From: Methanocella sp.
Lineage (GTDB): Archaea; Halobacteriota; Methanocellia; Methanocellales; Methanocellaceae
NCBI RefSeq assembly: GCF_035506375.1
Contig: NZ_DATJPM010000092.1
Location: 1-26,065, forward strand
DNA: 26,065 nucleotides
Direction: 5' to 3'
Of the stretch, positions 16,409 through 22,484 are shown piece by piece; position 1 is the stretch's first letter; the number at the start of each line of letters is the position of its first letter. Position numbers and translations under genes: made by a program. The notes beneath the pieces were generated by a model. It ran no database searches, was not told where the DNA came from, and saw nothing but the letters and a program-made list of their open reading frames with translations.

Positions 16409-16612
16409 CTAATGCTTATGCCCATGCTTGTGCTTATGCTCGTGCTCGTGGGCGTGTTTTTCTTCACCATGCTCATGCTCGTGGGCGTGCTTGTGGACGT
16501 GCTCGTGCTCGTGCTCGCCGGCTTCGCCGCCCCCGTGGGCATGCTCATGCATTTTTAGCTCTTCTTCCTCTTTTTTGCCGTGCTTATGCTCGTGCCCTTT
16601 CTCATCGTGCAT
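16409..16612 (-). CDS. Histidine-rich metal-binding protein
   Basis: The 67-residue protein has 23 histidines, mostly as alternating EH, KH and AH pairs that run to the C-terminus (…HKHKHGHKH). It has no cysteine and no signal peptide. Such proteins (for instance Hpn of Helicobacter) bind several Ni2+ or other divalent ions and act as stores or buffers. It lies directly downstream of nikR on the same strand, 51 bases away, which supports nickel as its metal. A TATA-like stretch at about 16640-16655 would give a leaderless mRNA. The metal is inferred from context only. Confidence 0.85.
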   Translation of the reverse strand: MHDEKGHEHKHGKKEEEELKMHEHAHGGGEAGEHEHEHVHKHAHEHEHGEEKHAHEHEHKHKHGHKH

Positions 16613-16663
16613 TTAAACCACAAATAATAATATAATAATTAAATATATATTAAATAATTGGCC

Positions 16664-17086
16664 TTAAAGCTCGGCGCCCGGCGTGATGGTCGTGAGCTTA
16701 ACGTGCTTCACGCCCTTTAGTGACATCATCTTCTCGGCAAATGCCTTGATGTCCTTGGCGTCGCCCCTGAGCGTGAGGATCTCCAGGCAGTTATGCTCGT
16801 CTATGTGGACGTGGACCGAGGACTGCGTGAGCTCGCTGTTGTCGTGCTGGATGTCGATTATATTGTTGACAAGGCCACGCTGATCGTGGTCATAGAGGAG
16901 CGATATGATGCCGATACGGTCGCCATGGACCTCGCTCATCCACTCGTAATTCAGAATATAGTTGCGGATGGCGTCCCGGATGCCCTCGGACCGGGAGGAG
17001 TAGCCCCGCTTCGTGATGATCTCGTCGAACCTGCCTAAGAGATTATCCGGTAAGGATACGCCGATGCGCATGAGTTCCTGTTCCAT
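16664..17086 (-). CDS. nikR: NikR nickel-responsive regulator, canonical ligands
   Basis: The 140-residue protein is a ribbon-helix-helix repressor (about 1-50) with an ACT-like nickel-binding domain. RSEGIRDAIRNYI is the typical helix of the DNA-binding part. The four square-planar nickel ligands are all there: H81, H92, H94 and C100, with the same spacing as H76, H87, H89 and C95 of E. coli NikR. I start at the ATG at 17086, which gives an N-terminus aligned with the second copy; an in-frame GTG at 17095 is possible. It likely controls nickel uptake and storage genes nearby, including itself and the His-rich gene. Confidence 0.93.
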   Translation of the reverse strand: MEQELMRIGVSLPDNLLGRFDEIITKRGYSSRSEGIRDAIRNYILNYEWMSEVHGDRIGIISLLYDHDQRGLVNNIIDIQHDNSELTQSSVHVHIDEHNCLEILTLRGDAKDIKAFAEKMMSLKGVKHVKLTTITPGAEL

Positions 17087-17266
17087 TGTTGTCACGCTCG
17101 ATACGATATAACATTAATTTTTAATAAAATATTACTTATGACATAAAATATCTTTTGTTCCATGCTAAAGACGCCATTTGTTAATTTTAACCCTTTTAAT
17201 TTTTGTATTATCCCTGATTTAGTAACAATAAATTAAAAATTCAGATTATTAAGTGTTAAAAAAAGC

Positions 17267-17305
17267 AAAATATTTATGCGATAATAACATTTTACCATTA
17301 AGGAG
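17267..17305 (+). promoter_or_regulatory. Promoter and ribosome site of cooC
   Basis: A TATA-like aaaatatttat is at 17267-17277, and aggag at 17301-17305 is seven bases before the ATG at 17313. The expected transcription start (near 17298) leaves a short leader that just includes the ribosome site. The 217-base gap to nikR is divergent. It also holds two small palindromes, ttatgacataa at 17136-17146 and gttaa/ttaac at 17179-17190, either of which could be an operator. Confidence 0.45.
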
Positions 17306-17312
17306 ATATCGG

Positions 17313-18059
17313 ATGAAGATCGCAGTGTGTGGAAAAGGCGGCTGCGGCAAGAGCACGGTTTCGGCGCTTCTCGCGAGGGAAATGGCCGTCCGGGGCTTAA
17401 ACGTCCTAGTCGTCGACCTGGACGAGTCCAACTACGGCCTCCACCGGCAGCTCGGGATGGAGGAGCCCGCCGACTTTATCGGCCATTTCGGCGGCAAGGA
17501 AGCGGCCACGAAGAAGATCGTCGAATATTACACGGACCGGTCAAAGCCGCCGTTCGAGATGAACTGGTCGATCGCCACGTTGCCTTCGGCATACGTCGTC
17601 GAGAAGGACGGTATACGCCTCATGGCCGTGGGCAAGATCCACGACTTCGGCGAGGGCTGCGCCTGCACGATGGGGTCGCTCTCCGAGCTGCTTTTTAAGA
17701 ATCTGGCGCTGGGCGAAAAGGACGTCGTCATCGCGGACACCGAGGCGGGCATCGAGCACCTGGGCCGCGGCATCGAGGCCGGCTTCGACCACATCCTCGT
17801 CATCGTCGACCCCTCCTACGAGTCGCTCCGGCTCTCGCGCAAGATCGAGGCCATGGTAGGCGGTAACGGGACGAAGGTCCACTTCGTGCTGAACAAGATG
17901 GACGAGGACATTAAAAAACAGGTGCTCGGGTGGTTTGAAGGCAAGCACGTCGTAGCCGTGATACCCGAGGACAAGGGGTTGTTCCGGGCCACGCTCGAAG
18001 GGCGGGCGCTGGACATGAAAATACCGGAGCTCGGGGCGCTGGCCGATTCCCTAAATTAA
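17313..18059 (+). CDS. cooC: CooC-family nickel-insertion ATPase
   Basis: The 248-residue protein is a MinD/ParA-type P-loop ATPase of the CooC group, which matures the nickel-iron C-cluster of CO dehydrogenase. It has the deviant Walker A GKGGCGKST (7-15) and the CooC-specific CxC motif C116-A-C118 in EGCACTMG, which binds Ni2+ at the dimer interface, plus VVDLDES and VIADTEAG. The start is the ATG at 17313 with aggag upstream; in-frame sequence before it has no ribosome site. Being flanked by two nikR genes supports nickel as its metal. The CO dehydrogenase genes are not in the window. It converges on the second nikR, four bases apart. Confidence 0.92.
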   Translation: MKIAVCGKGGCGKSTVSALLAREMAVRGLNVLVVDLDESNYGLHRQLGMEEPADFIGHFGGKEAATKKIVEYYTDRSKPPFEMNWSIATLPSAYVVEKDGIRLMAVGKIHDFGEGCACTMGSLSELLFKNLALGEKDVVIADTEAGIEHLGRGIEAGFDHILVIVDPSYESLRLSRKIEAMVGGNGTKVHFVLNKMDEDIKKQVLGWFEGKHVVAVIPEDKGLFRATLEGRALDMKIPELGALADSLN

Positions 18060-18063
18060 TTTT

Positions 18064-18483
18064 TTACACGAGATCTTCCGGCGATATCGTGGTCAGCCGG
18101 ACGTGCTTAACTCCCTTGAGCGACATCAGCTTATCGACAAAGCGTTTTATGCTATCGCCTTCTCCCCGCACGACGATGACGTCCATACAATTATCCGTAT
18201 CCAGGTACTTGTGGACCGTCGTCAGGGTCAGGCCGGCGTACTCGTGCTTGACCCGCACGAGGCCCGAAACCATGGCCCGATGGTCTTCTCCATATACGAA
18301 GGAGATGATGCCGATCCGCTCCCCGTGGACCTCGCTCATCCATTCCTCATACCGGATGTAATTTCGGATGGCGTCCCGGATGCCCTCGGACCGCGAGGAA
18401 TATCCCAGGCTGCCGATGATCGCGTCGAAGCGTCCCATGAGCTGTTCCGGGACGGAAATACCTATGCGCATCAGATCCTGCAT
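18064..18483 (-). CDS. nikR: Second NikR-like regulator with altered metal site
   Basis: The 139-residue paralogue keeps the NikR plan: ribbon-helix-helix (MRIGISVPEQLMGRF, RSEGIRDAIRNYI) and the C-terminal regulatory domain. Three ligands match (H80, H91, C99), but the position of E. coli His89 is Tyr93 (HKY instead of HVH). This should weaken or change square-planar nickel binding, so it may sense another metal or nickel at another concentration. The first copy 1 kb away has all four ligands. The ATG is preceded by GGGAGT about nine bases upstream. Its TATA box (18565-18575) lies between the arms of an inverted repeat, a candidate operator. Confidence 0.9.
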   Translation of the reverse strand: MQDLMRIGISVPEQLMGRFDAIIGSLGYSSRSEGIRDAIRNYIRYEEWMSEVHGERIGIISFVYGEDHRAMVSGLVRVKHEYAGLTLTTVHKYLDTDNCMDVIVVRGEGDSIKRFVDKLMSLKGVKHVRLTTISPEDLV

Positions 18484-18510
18484 CGTGCGTCGACTCCCAT
18501 TCAGCGTTTT

Positions 18511-18619
18511 TAATATAAGCGCAAGGGGACATTTTTGTTATGAGGTGAACGATTGGATGAAACTTAATTTATATCTTATTTCGGGTGGTTATCCTGTCTA
18601 TCCTCTTGCGCTAATATTA
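18511..18619. promoter_or_regulatory. Inverted repeat bracketing the nikR2 promoter
   Basis: The arms 18511-18529 (taatataagcgcaagggga) and 18601-18619 (tcctcttgcgctaatatta) match as reverse complements at 17 of 19 positions. The nikR2 TATA box lies between them, so one arm is upstream of the promoter and the other in the predicted leader. The core words gcgcaag and cttgcgc recur, in the same order and with similar spacing, at 22214-22321 upstream of the transporter operon. A paired operator for a NikR-type dimer of dimers is plausible. Confidence 0.5.
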
Positions 18620-18628
18620 CAAATATAA
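18557..18628 (+). CDS. Possible 23-residue hydrophobic peptide
   Basis: An ATG at 18557 opens 23 codons (MKLNLYLISGGYPVYPLALI and three more residues). GAGGTGA at 18542-18548 is eight bases upstream, a near-perfect ribosome site, and a TATA-like tttttaatata lies at about 18506-18516. Against it: the ORF overlaps the inverted repeat and the opposite nikR2 promoter, and no family is known. It is a candidate only. Confidence 0.25.
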   Translation: MKLNLYLISGGYPVYPLALILQI

Positions 18629-18826
18629 AATAATGTATTACTTAGTATTAAATATTTCTATAATGGTCATATAAAGCGAACATTTATTTTATTAATCAAC
18701 GATATATTGGATATTAATTCGATACTCTTTTAAAATTGATAAAAATTTTAAATTTAACATCAATTATGCTTTCATCCATTGAATAATTGACCTATGTATT
18801 ACGATTTTAATTATTATTGATAAGAT

Positions 18827-18872
18827 AAAATATATATTCAATCAGTTAAAAAGATATTTTTTAATAGGAGGT
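18827..18872 (+). promoter_or_regulatory. TATA box and ribosome site of the CxxC peptide gene
   Basis: The TATA-like aaaatatatat is at 18827-18837, and a transcription start near 18857 would be expected. The ribosome site AGGAGGT at 18866-18872 is a full match to the archaeal consensus and is seven bases from the ATG at 18880. The short leader just accommodates it. Confidence 0.6.
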
Positions 18873-18879
18873 AATGCCC

Positions 18880-18930
18880 ATGTGCGCCACCTGCGCCAAG
18901 CACAACCCGAAGAAAACTCCGAAGAAGTAA
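18880..18930 (+). CDS. 16-residue CxxC micropeptide
   Basis: The ORF encodes MCATCAKHNPKKTPKK. It has a C-x-x-C pair at residues 2 and 5 and a histidine at 8, a minimal metal- or redox-type site, followed by a very basic tail with five lysines in the last seven residues. The gene is complete in expression signals: TATA box, AGGAGGT seven bases before the ATG, TAA stop at 18928 and an eight-T run 14 bases later. It sits alone between nikR2 and the end of a metal importer operon. Function is unknown; a metal-binding or metal-chaperone peptide in nickel homeostasis is the natural guess. The main doubt is its size. Confidence 0.65.
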   Translation: MCATCAKHNPKKTPKK

Positions 18931-18944
18931 ATACTCTTCAGCAA

Positions 18945-18952
18945 TTTTTTTT
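18945..18952 (+). terminator. T-run terminator after the micropeptide gene
   Basis: Eight consecutive T bases, followed by ttcttatttt-type sequence, start 14 bases after the micropeptide stop codon. Such T-rich tracts end transcription in archaea without a hairpin. The ORF of the converging ABC ATPase ends at 18954. Confidence 0.5.
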
Positions 18953-18953
18953 C

Positions 18954-19745
18954 TTATTTTATATATGGCAGTATGATTTTTTTATTCTCGTGTTCGATGA
19001 TTTGGACGTCCACACCGTAAACCGCCTGGATGTTTTCGGCCGTCATCACGTCCAGAGCCCTTCCCCGGGCGACGACATTGCTGCGGCCCCCATCGAGCTT
19101 CGCGAGAAGGACGACATCGTCTGAATAGATAAGAGCGTGGTTAGGATCATGCAGAGTCATTACGACGGTCATTCCTTCTTCTCTCGCTAGGCCGGTGACG
19201 AGCGCGAGCACGCGCATCTGGTTCTTTAAGTCTAAAAACGTCGTAGGCTCGTCGAGCAATAAGAACTCCGGCTCTTGTGCCAGCGCCCGGGCGATCATCA
19301 CGAGCTGGCGCTCGCCGCCGCTGATGGCCGTATAGGGCATATCCGCCAGGTGGGCGATGCCCAGCGTCGAGAGCACACACGTGACGACTTCGAGGTCCGC
19401 TTTGGAAGGCGTCGAGAAGGCCCCTACGTACGGCGCCCGGCCGGTTAGAACGACGTCGATCACCGCAAAGGGAAAGGACGATCGGTGCGACTGCGGGACG
19501 CTGCCCATCTTTTTCGAAAGCTCCACCGGCCGCATTTCGGCAACATTTTTCCCTTCGAGAAATACGTTGCCATGGTCCGGCACGAGATAGCGGCTGATGA
19601 TCTTCAGGAGCGTGGTCTTGCCGCACCCGTTCGGCCCAAGTAAAGCCACGACGGAGCCCTTCTCGATGGAGACGTCGATCCCCTCCAGGACTTTCAGGCC
19701 GCCATAGGCCTTGCCGATGCCCGCGATTCGGATGCCTTCGGTCAT
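18954..19745 (-). CDS. ABC transporter ATPase, FecE/BtuD type
   Basis: This 263-residue cytoplasmic ATPase powers the importer encoded upstream. Walker A is GPNGCGKTT (37-45), the signature is SGGER (142-146), Walker B is FLLLDEP (161-167) and the switch histidine is in MTLHDPNH. It is of the class that serves iron-siderophore, haem, cobalamin and some nickel uptake systems. Its ATG overlaps the stop of the permease gene by four bases, so translation is coupled. It is the last gene of a three-gene operon. Confidence 0.93.
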   Translation of the reverse strand: MTEGIRIAGIGKAYGGLKVLEGIDVSIEKGSVVALLGPNGCGKTTLLKIISRYLVPDHGNVFLEGKNVAEMRPVELSKKMGSVPQSHRSSFPFAVIDVVLTGRAPYVGAFSTPSKADLEVVTCVLSTLGIAHLADMPYTAISGGERQLVMIARALAQEPEFLLLDEPTTFLDLKNQMRVLALVTGLAREEGMTVVMTLHDPNHALIYSDDVVLLAKLDGGRSNVVARGRALDVMTAENIQAVYGVDVQIIEHENKKIILPYIK

Positions 19746-20761
19746 TCCCAGCCGCCCACCTTCGCCCGGCGCAAAATAAAAATAAAGAACGGCGCGCCGA
19801 TGAGCGTCGTGATGATGCTCACCGGGATCTCGAACCCGAAAGCCGCCCGGGAGGCGTCGTCCACGATGACGAGGAATGCCGCCCCGAACGTGAACGAGAG
19901 CGGGATGAGCAGCCGGTGGTCCGGGCCGATGACCATGCGTATCATGTGCGGCACGATGAGGCCGACCAGGGAAATGATGCCCGCAATCGCCACGGAGGCC
20001 GAGGCGACGAGCGACGCGGCCACGATGAATAATACTTTATATAATTCCGTGTTCATGCCCACGGACTTCGCCTCCTCATCGCCGAGCGCGAGCACGTTGA
20101 GCCGCCACCGCAGCAGGATTATGACCGCGCACCCCAACACGATGAGGTACCAGGACTCGTTCAGCTTCGACCAGGTGGAGGCGTTGAAGGTGCCCATGAT
20201 CCAGAGGACGATACTCTGGAGGGCCTTCTCATTCGTCTTGATCTGGACGATGCCCAGGAGCGCCGTGAAGATGGCCGAGGTGATGACGCCCGAGAGGACG
20301 AGCGATATCACCGGGGTCTCGCCCTTATTCCGGGCCATGAGGTAGGCCAGGCCGATGGCGAGCAGGCTGAACGCGAACGCGGCCGGCTCCAGGGGCAGCG
20401 TGGGCAGGATGGCGATGGACAGGGCGGCGCCAAACGCCGCGCCCGATGACAGCCCGAGGATATACGGGTCAACGAGGGGGTTCTTGAAGATGCCCTGGAA
20501 GGAGGCGCCCGATATGGAAAGCGCCCCGCCGACCAGCAGCGCCGTCAGGATGCGCGGCAGCCGGACGTCGAAGATGACACTGTTGTACATGCCGGGATAG
20601 TCCAGGCCCGTGCCGAAGATCCGGGAAACAAGGACCCCGAGGGTCTCGTTAATCGAAAGGCCGAAACTGCCGATGAAAAGAGATATCACGAACGCCGGCA
20701 GAGGCGAAATTATAAATAAAAAAGCGGCGATGGTCTTCCACATCTTCGGGGTTATCGCCAT
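19742..20761 (-). CDS. ABC transporter permease, FecCD family
   Basis: The 339-residue integral membrane protein has about nine to ten hydrophobic segments. Family hallmarks are the LPRILTALLVGGALSISGAS segment, FQGIFKNPLVDPYILGLSSG, and the cytoplasmic coupling region GIISLVGLIVPHMIR. It forms the channel as a homodimer. It begins 12 bases after the binding-protein gene. The FecCD class carries iron chelates and cobalamin, but Helicobacter uses members of this class for nickel, so the substrate is open. Confidence 0.94.
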   Translation of the reverse strand: MAITPKMWKTIAAFLFIISPLPAFVISLFIGSFGLSINETLGVLVSRIFGTGLDYPGMYNSVIFDVRLPRILTALLVGGALSISGASFQGIFKNPLVDPYILGLSSGAAFGAALSIAILPTLPLEPAAFAFSLLAIGLAYLMARNKGETPVISLVLSGVITSAIFTALLGIVQIKTNEKALQSIVLWIMGTFNASTWSKLNESWYLIVLGCAVIILLRWRLNVLALGDEEAKSVGMNTELYKVLFIVAASLVASASVAIAGIISLVGLIVPHMIRMVIGPDHRLLIPLSFTFGAAFLVIVDDASRAAFGFEIPVSIITTLIGAPFFIFILRRAKVGGWE

Positions 20762-20773
20762 TGCCCGTCCACC

Positions 20774-21865
20774 TTATGCCTTTGCATACCCGGGGTAATG
20801 CACTCCATAGACCGATACAAAGAATGCGTCGTACTCCTTGTTCAGGTCCAGCGAGGCGAACTTATCCGGGTTGATGTTCTTGGCGATCTTCATCACCACG
20901 AGGGGCAGCCGCGAGGTCATGGAGTCGTCCAGGAACGGGTCGTTCAGCTCGTAGACGCGGCCGTTCTTGACGGCGCTGATGTTCCGCCAGGCTTTGAAGT
21001 CGTCGCCGGTCATGACGTCCTTGGGGTCGAGCTTGGGGTTGTACCACATGTAGATGACGTCCGGGTTCAGCGCCTGGATCGCCTCCATGGTCAGGACCGG
21101 GTGCTCGTCGTACTTCGTGTCGTTGTTCCAGTTATTCAGGACGTTCTTTCCGCCCGCCGCGTTGATCAGGTCGTTGGTCGAGCTGTGCAAGCCCGCCGTG
21201 CCGTAGACGTCGCCCCACATCCAGTAGACCGTCGGCTTCTGGTTATCGGGTATCGTGGCGGTGACGTCCGTGACCTTCTTCATGGTGGCGTTCATCGTGT
21301 CCAGCACCTGCTGGCCGCGCTGCTCGTTGCCCGTGATCTTGGCGAAGTCCCGGTGCTGCTTGTAGATGTCGCTGAAGTTTCTCAGGTAGACGCCGTAGAC
21401 CGGCACGTGCAGGTTCTCCGAGATGGCCTTCGTGTCCTTGTCATTCCAGTCCGCCGACCAGAGCACGACCAGGTCCGGCTTCGCCTTGGCCAGCGCTTCC
21501 AGGTCCGCGCCGTTACTCGTGGAGATCTTCAGGGTGGCATTATAGTCCGGGTCCACGGCGCGGAAGAAGGCCTCCTTGTACTGGGGCATCCAGATGTCGC
21601 CGATGCCCACAATATCGTCGGCGCCTCCGATGGCGTACATCGTGTTCATCGCGTTCTCGACCAGGAACACGATACGTTTACACGGGTAGGGCACCGTGAT
21701 CGTCATGCCCCGGTCGTCGATGACCGTGACCGTCTGCGGGGCCGGCGTCGTCGTCGCCGACGGCGTGGCCGAAGCGCCCGTATTCGTGGTCGTACAGCCC
21801 GCAATCAGTAGCGAGATGCTTACCATCATTAAAATGGTAGCGATTAAAAGCTTTGAATATTTCAT
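20774..21865 (-). CDS. ABC transporter substrate-binding lipoprotein, FecB/BtuF type
   Basis: The 363-residue protein has a lipoprotein signal (LLIAGC, lipid-anchored at Cys24), a Thr/Ala/Pro linker, and the two-lobed class III binding fold: DDRGMTITVPYPCKRIVFL at the start of lobe 1, LEALAKAKPDLVV, and in lobe 2 EAIQALNPDVIYMW. It captures the substrate at the cell surface. I start at the ATG at 21865, which has GGTGAT upstream, not at GTG codons five codons before. Two NikR genes and CooC nearby favour nickel or a nickel complex; iron chelate or corrinoid remain possible. First gene of the operon. Confidence 0.92.
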   Translation of the reverse strand: MKYSKLLIATILMMVSISLLIAGCTTTNTGASATPSATTTPAPQTVTVIDDRGMTITVPYPCKRIVFLVENAMNTMYAIGGADDIVGIGDIWMPQYKEAFFRAVDPDYNATLKISTSNGADLEALAKAKPDLVVLWSADWNDKDTKAISENLHVPVYGVYLRNFSDIYKQHRDFAKITGNEQRGQQVLDTMNATMKKVTDVTATIPDNQKPTVYWMWGDVYGTAGLHSSTNDLINAAGGKNVLNNWNNDTKYDEHPVLTMEAIQALNPDVIYMWYNPKLDPKDVMTGDDFKAWRNISAVKNGRVYELNDPFLDDSMTSRLPLVVMKIAKNINPDKFASLDLNKEYDAFFVSVYGVHYPGYAKA

Positions 21866-21950
21866 GCTTGATATCACCACTTATTCTTACAATTATTTAT
21901 TTTACAAACGTTTTTTGTTACAAATTTATCTATTAGTATTACTTTTGAAA

Positions 21951-21962
21951 AATATTTATAGG
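21951..21962 (-). promoter_or_regulatory. Probable TATA box of the FecBCD-type importer operon
   Basis: Read on the minus strand, cctataaatatt is a good archaeal TATA box. It predicts a transcription start near 21930 and a leader of about 65 bases before the ATG at 21865. Other AT-rich TATA-like runs lie further upstream, so this is the nearest candidate rather than a proven site. Confidence 0.4.
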
Positions 21963-22207
21963 TTTTGTTCACACAATTTGACTTGATTTTTAAAAATAAT
22001 ATAACCTGGATTGCGGTGATCTAATCTCATATTGATTATCAAAATAAGCTAGTGGCTCAACCAGTTATCCTAATTTAACCCCTATAAAATCTGGACTGTG
22101 ATAAAAAAGAAACCTATCAACATCTTAATACCAAACTAACTTTTTATTACTATTATAGAAATCTTTATCAACTAGTAACACAATATTAAATTATCGTAAT
22201 AACATTG

Positions 22208-22330
22208 GGGTGAGGGCGCAAGATGTTAATGTTCGACCAACCCTCCTCCGGGTACAGAAAGCTCGAAAAACGCTTGACTCGAATAACGCACCAGCCTCCC
22301 AACGCTAATACTCTTGCGCCCGTTCAATCC
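22208..22330 (+). ncRNA. Candidate structured small RNA
   Basis: A GC-rich island stands in AT-rich DNA. The arms 22214-22223 (gggcgcaaga) and 22312-22321 (tcttgcgccc) pair perfectly over ten bases. The stem continues inward across a small internal loop as ttaatgtt (22226-22233) with aacgctaa (22301-22308), seven of eight pairs if one G-U is counted. Inside, accc/gggt (22240-22253) forms a small hairpin. A TATA-like aatattaaatt lies at 22182-22192, about 30 bases upstream, and a T-run follows at about 22370. The fold also works on the other strand, so strand is not certain. No known RNA family is recognised. Confidence 0.45.
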
Positions 22331-22450
22331 TCATATTCCTCATATTTTAATACTGGATTATCGGGTTTTTTATTATTTGATCGGCAGACTGCATATAACA
22401 ATATGATTGTTTCACATATTGTCCTGGGCTAGAATTGTGGAATATTAAAT

Positions 22451-22476
22451 AAAAAAACGGGCCTCTTTCGAGGCCC
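22451..22476 (-). terminator. Hairpin terminator of the FmdE/ABC-3 operon
   Basis: On the minus strand, gggcctc-gaaa-gaggccc (22459-22476) is a perfect seven-base stem with a GNRA-type tetraloop, followed by g and seven T bases (22451-22457). It lies eight bases after the stop codon of the binding-protein gene. It has the form of a bacterial intrinsic terminator. Confidence 0.8.
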
Positions 22477-22484
22477 CTGGAGAT

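Larger units (their letters stand above)
18484..18879. other. AT-rich 396-base interval between nikR2 and the CxxC peptide gene
   Basis: It contains divergent promoters: a minus-strand TATA (18565-18575) for nikR2 and a plus-strand TATA (18827-18837) for the small peptide gene. It also has the inverted repeat 18511-18619 and a possible 23-codon ORF at 18557-18628. The stretch from about 18630 to 18820 is almost only A and T, and nothing else stands out in it. Confidence 0.6.
21866..22484. other. 619-base interval between two importer operons
   Basis: The left part (21866-22200) is AT-rich upstream DNA of the binding-protein operon, with a TATA box near 21951. From about 22208 to 22330 there is a GC-rich island that can fold into a long stem (listed as candidate RNA). 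The right end holds a hairpin terminator at 22451-22476. I see no convincing protein gene. Confidence 0.65.

Noticed and set aside
16433..16556. Short tandem DNA repeats (gctcgtg, gcttatg, gctcatg words)
   Set aside because: They are codon-level repeats of His-Glu and His-Lys pairs inside the His-rich coding sequence, not a separate DNA element.
16428..16616. Cys/Ser-rich frame on the plus strand
   Set aside because: It is the reverse-strand shadow of the His-rich gene; the repeated Cys and Ser codons arise from reading the His/Glu codons backwards.
17136..17190. Small palindromes ttatgacataa and gttaa-tt-ttaac as NikR operators
   Set aside because: Both are short and AT-rich and could occur by chance in this interval; neither matches a NikR operator I could name with confidence, so they are only mentioned under the cooC promoter.
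20798..21811. Long open frame of 337 codons on the plus strand
   Set aside because: It is wholly antisense to the well-supported lipoprotein binding-protein gene, has a low-complexity Val/Arg/Asp/His composition typical of reversed GC-rich codons, and has no recognisable domain.
22223..22432. Open frame of 69 codons on the plus strand
   Set aside because: It has no ribosome site, no domain, and overlaps the candidate structured RNA. The base pattern is better explained by the stem.
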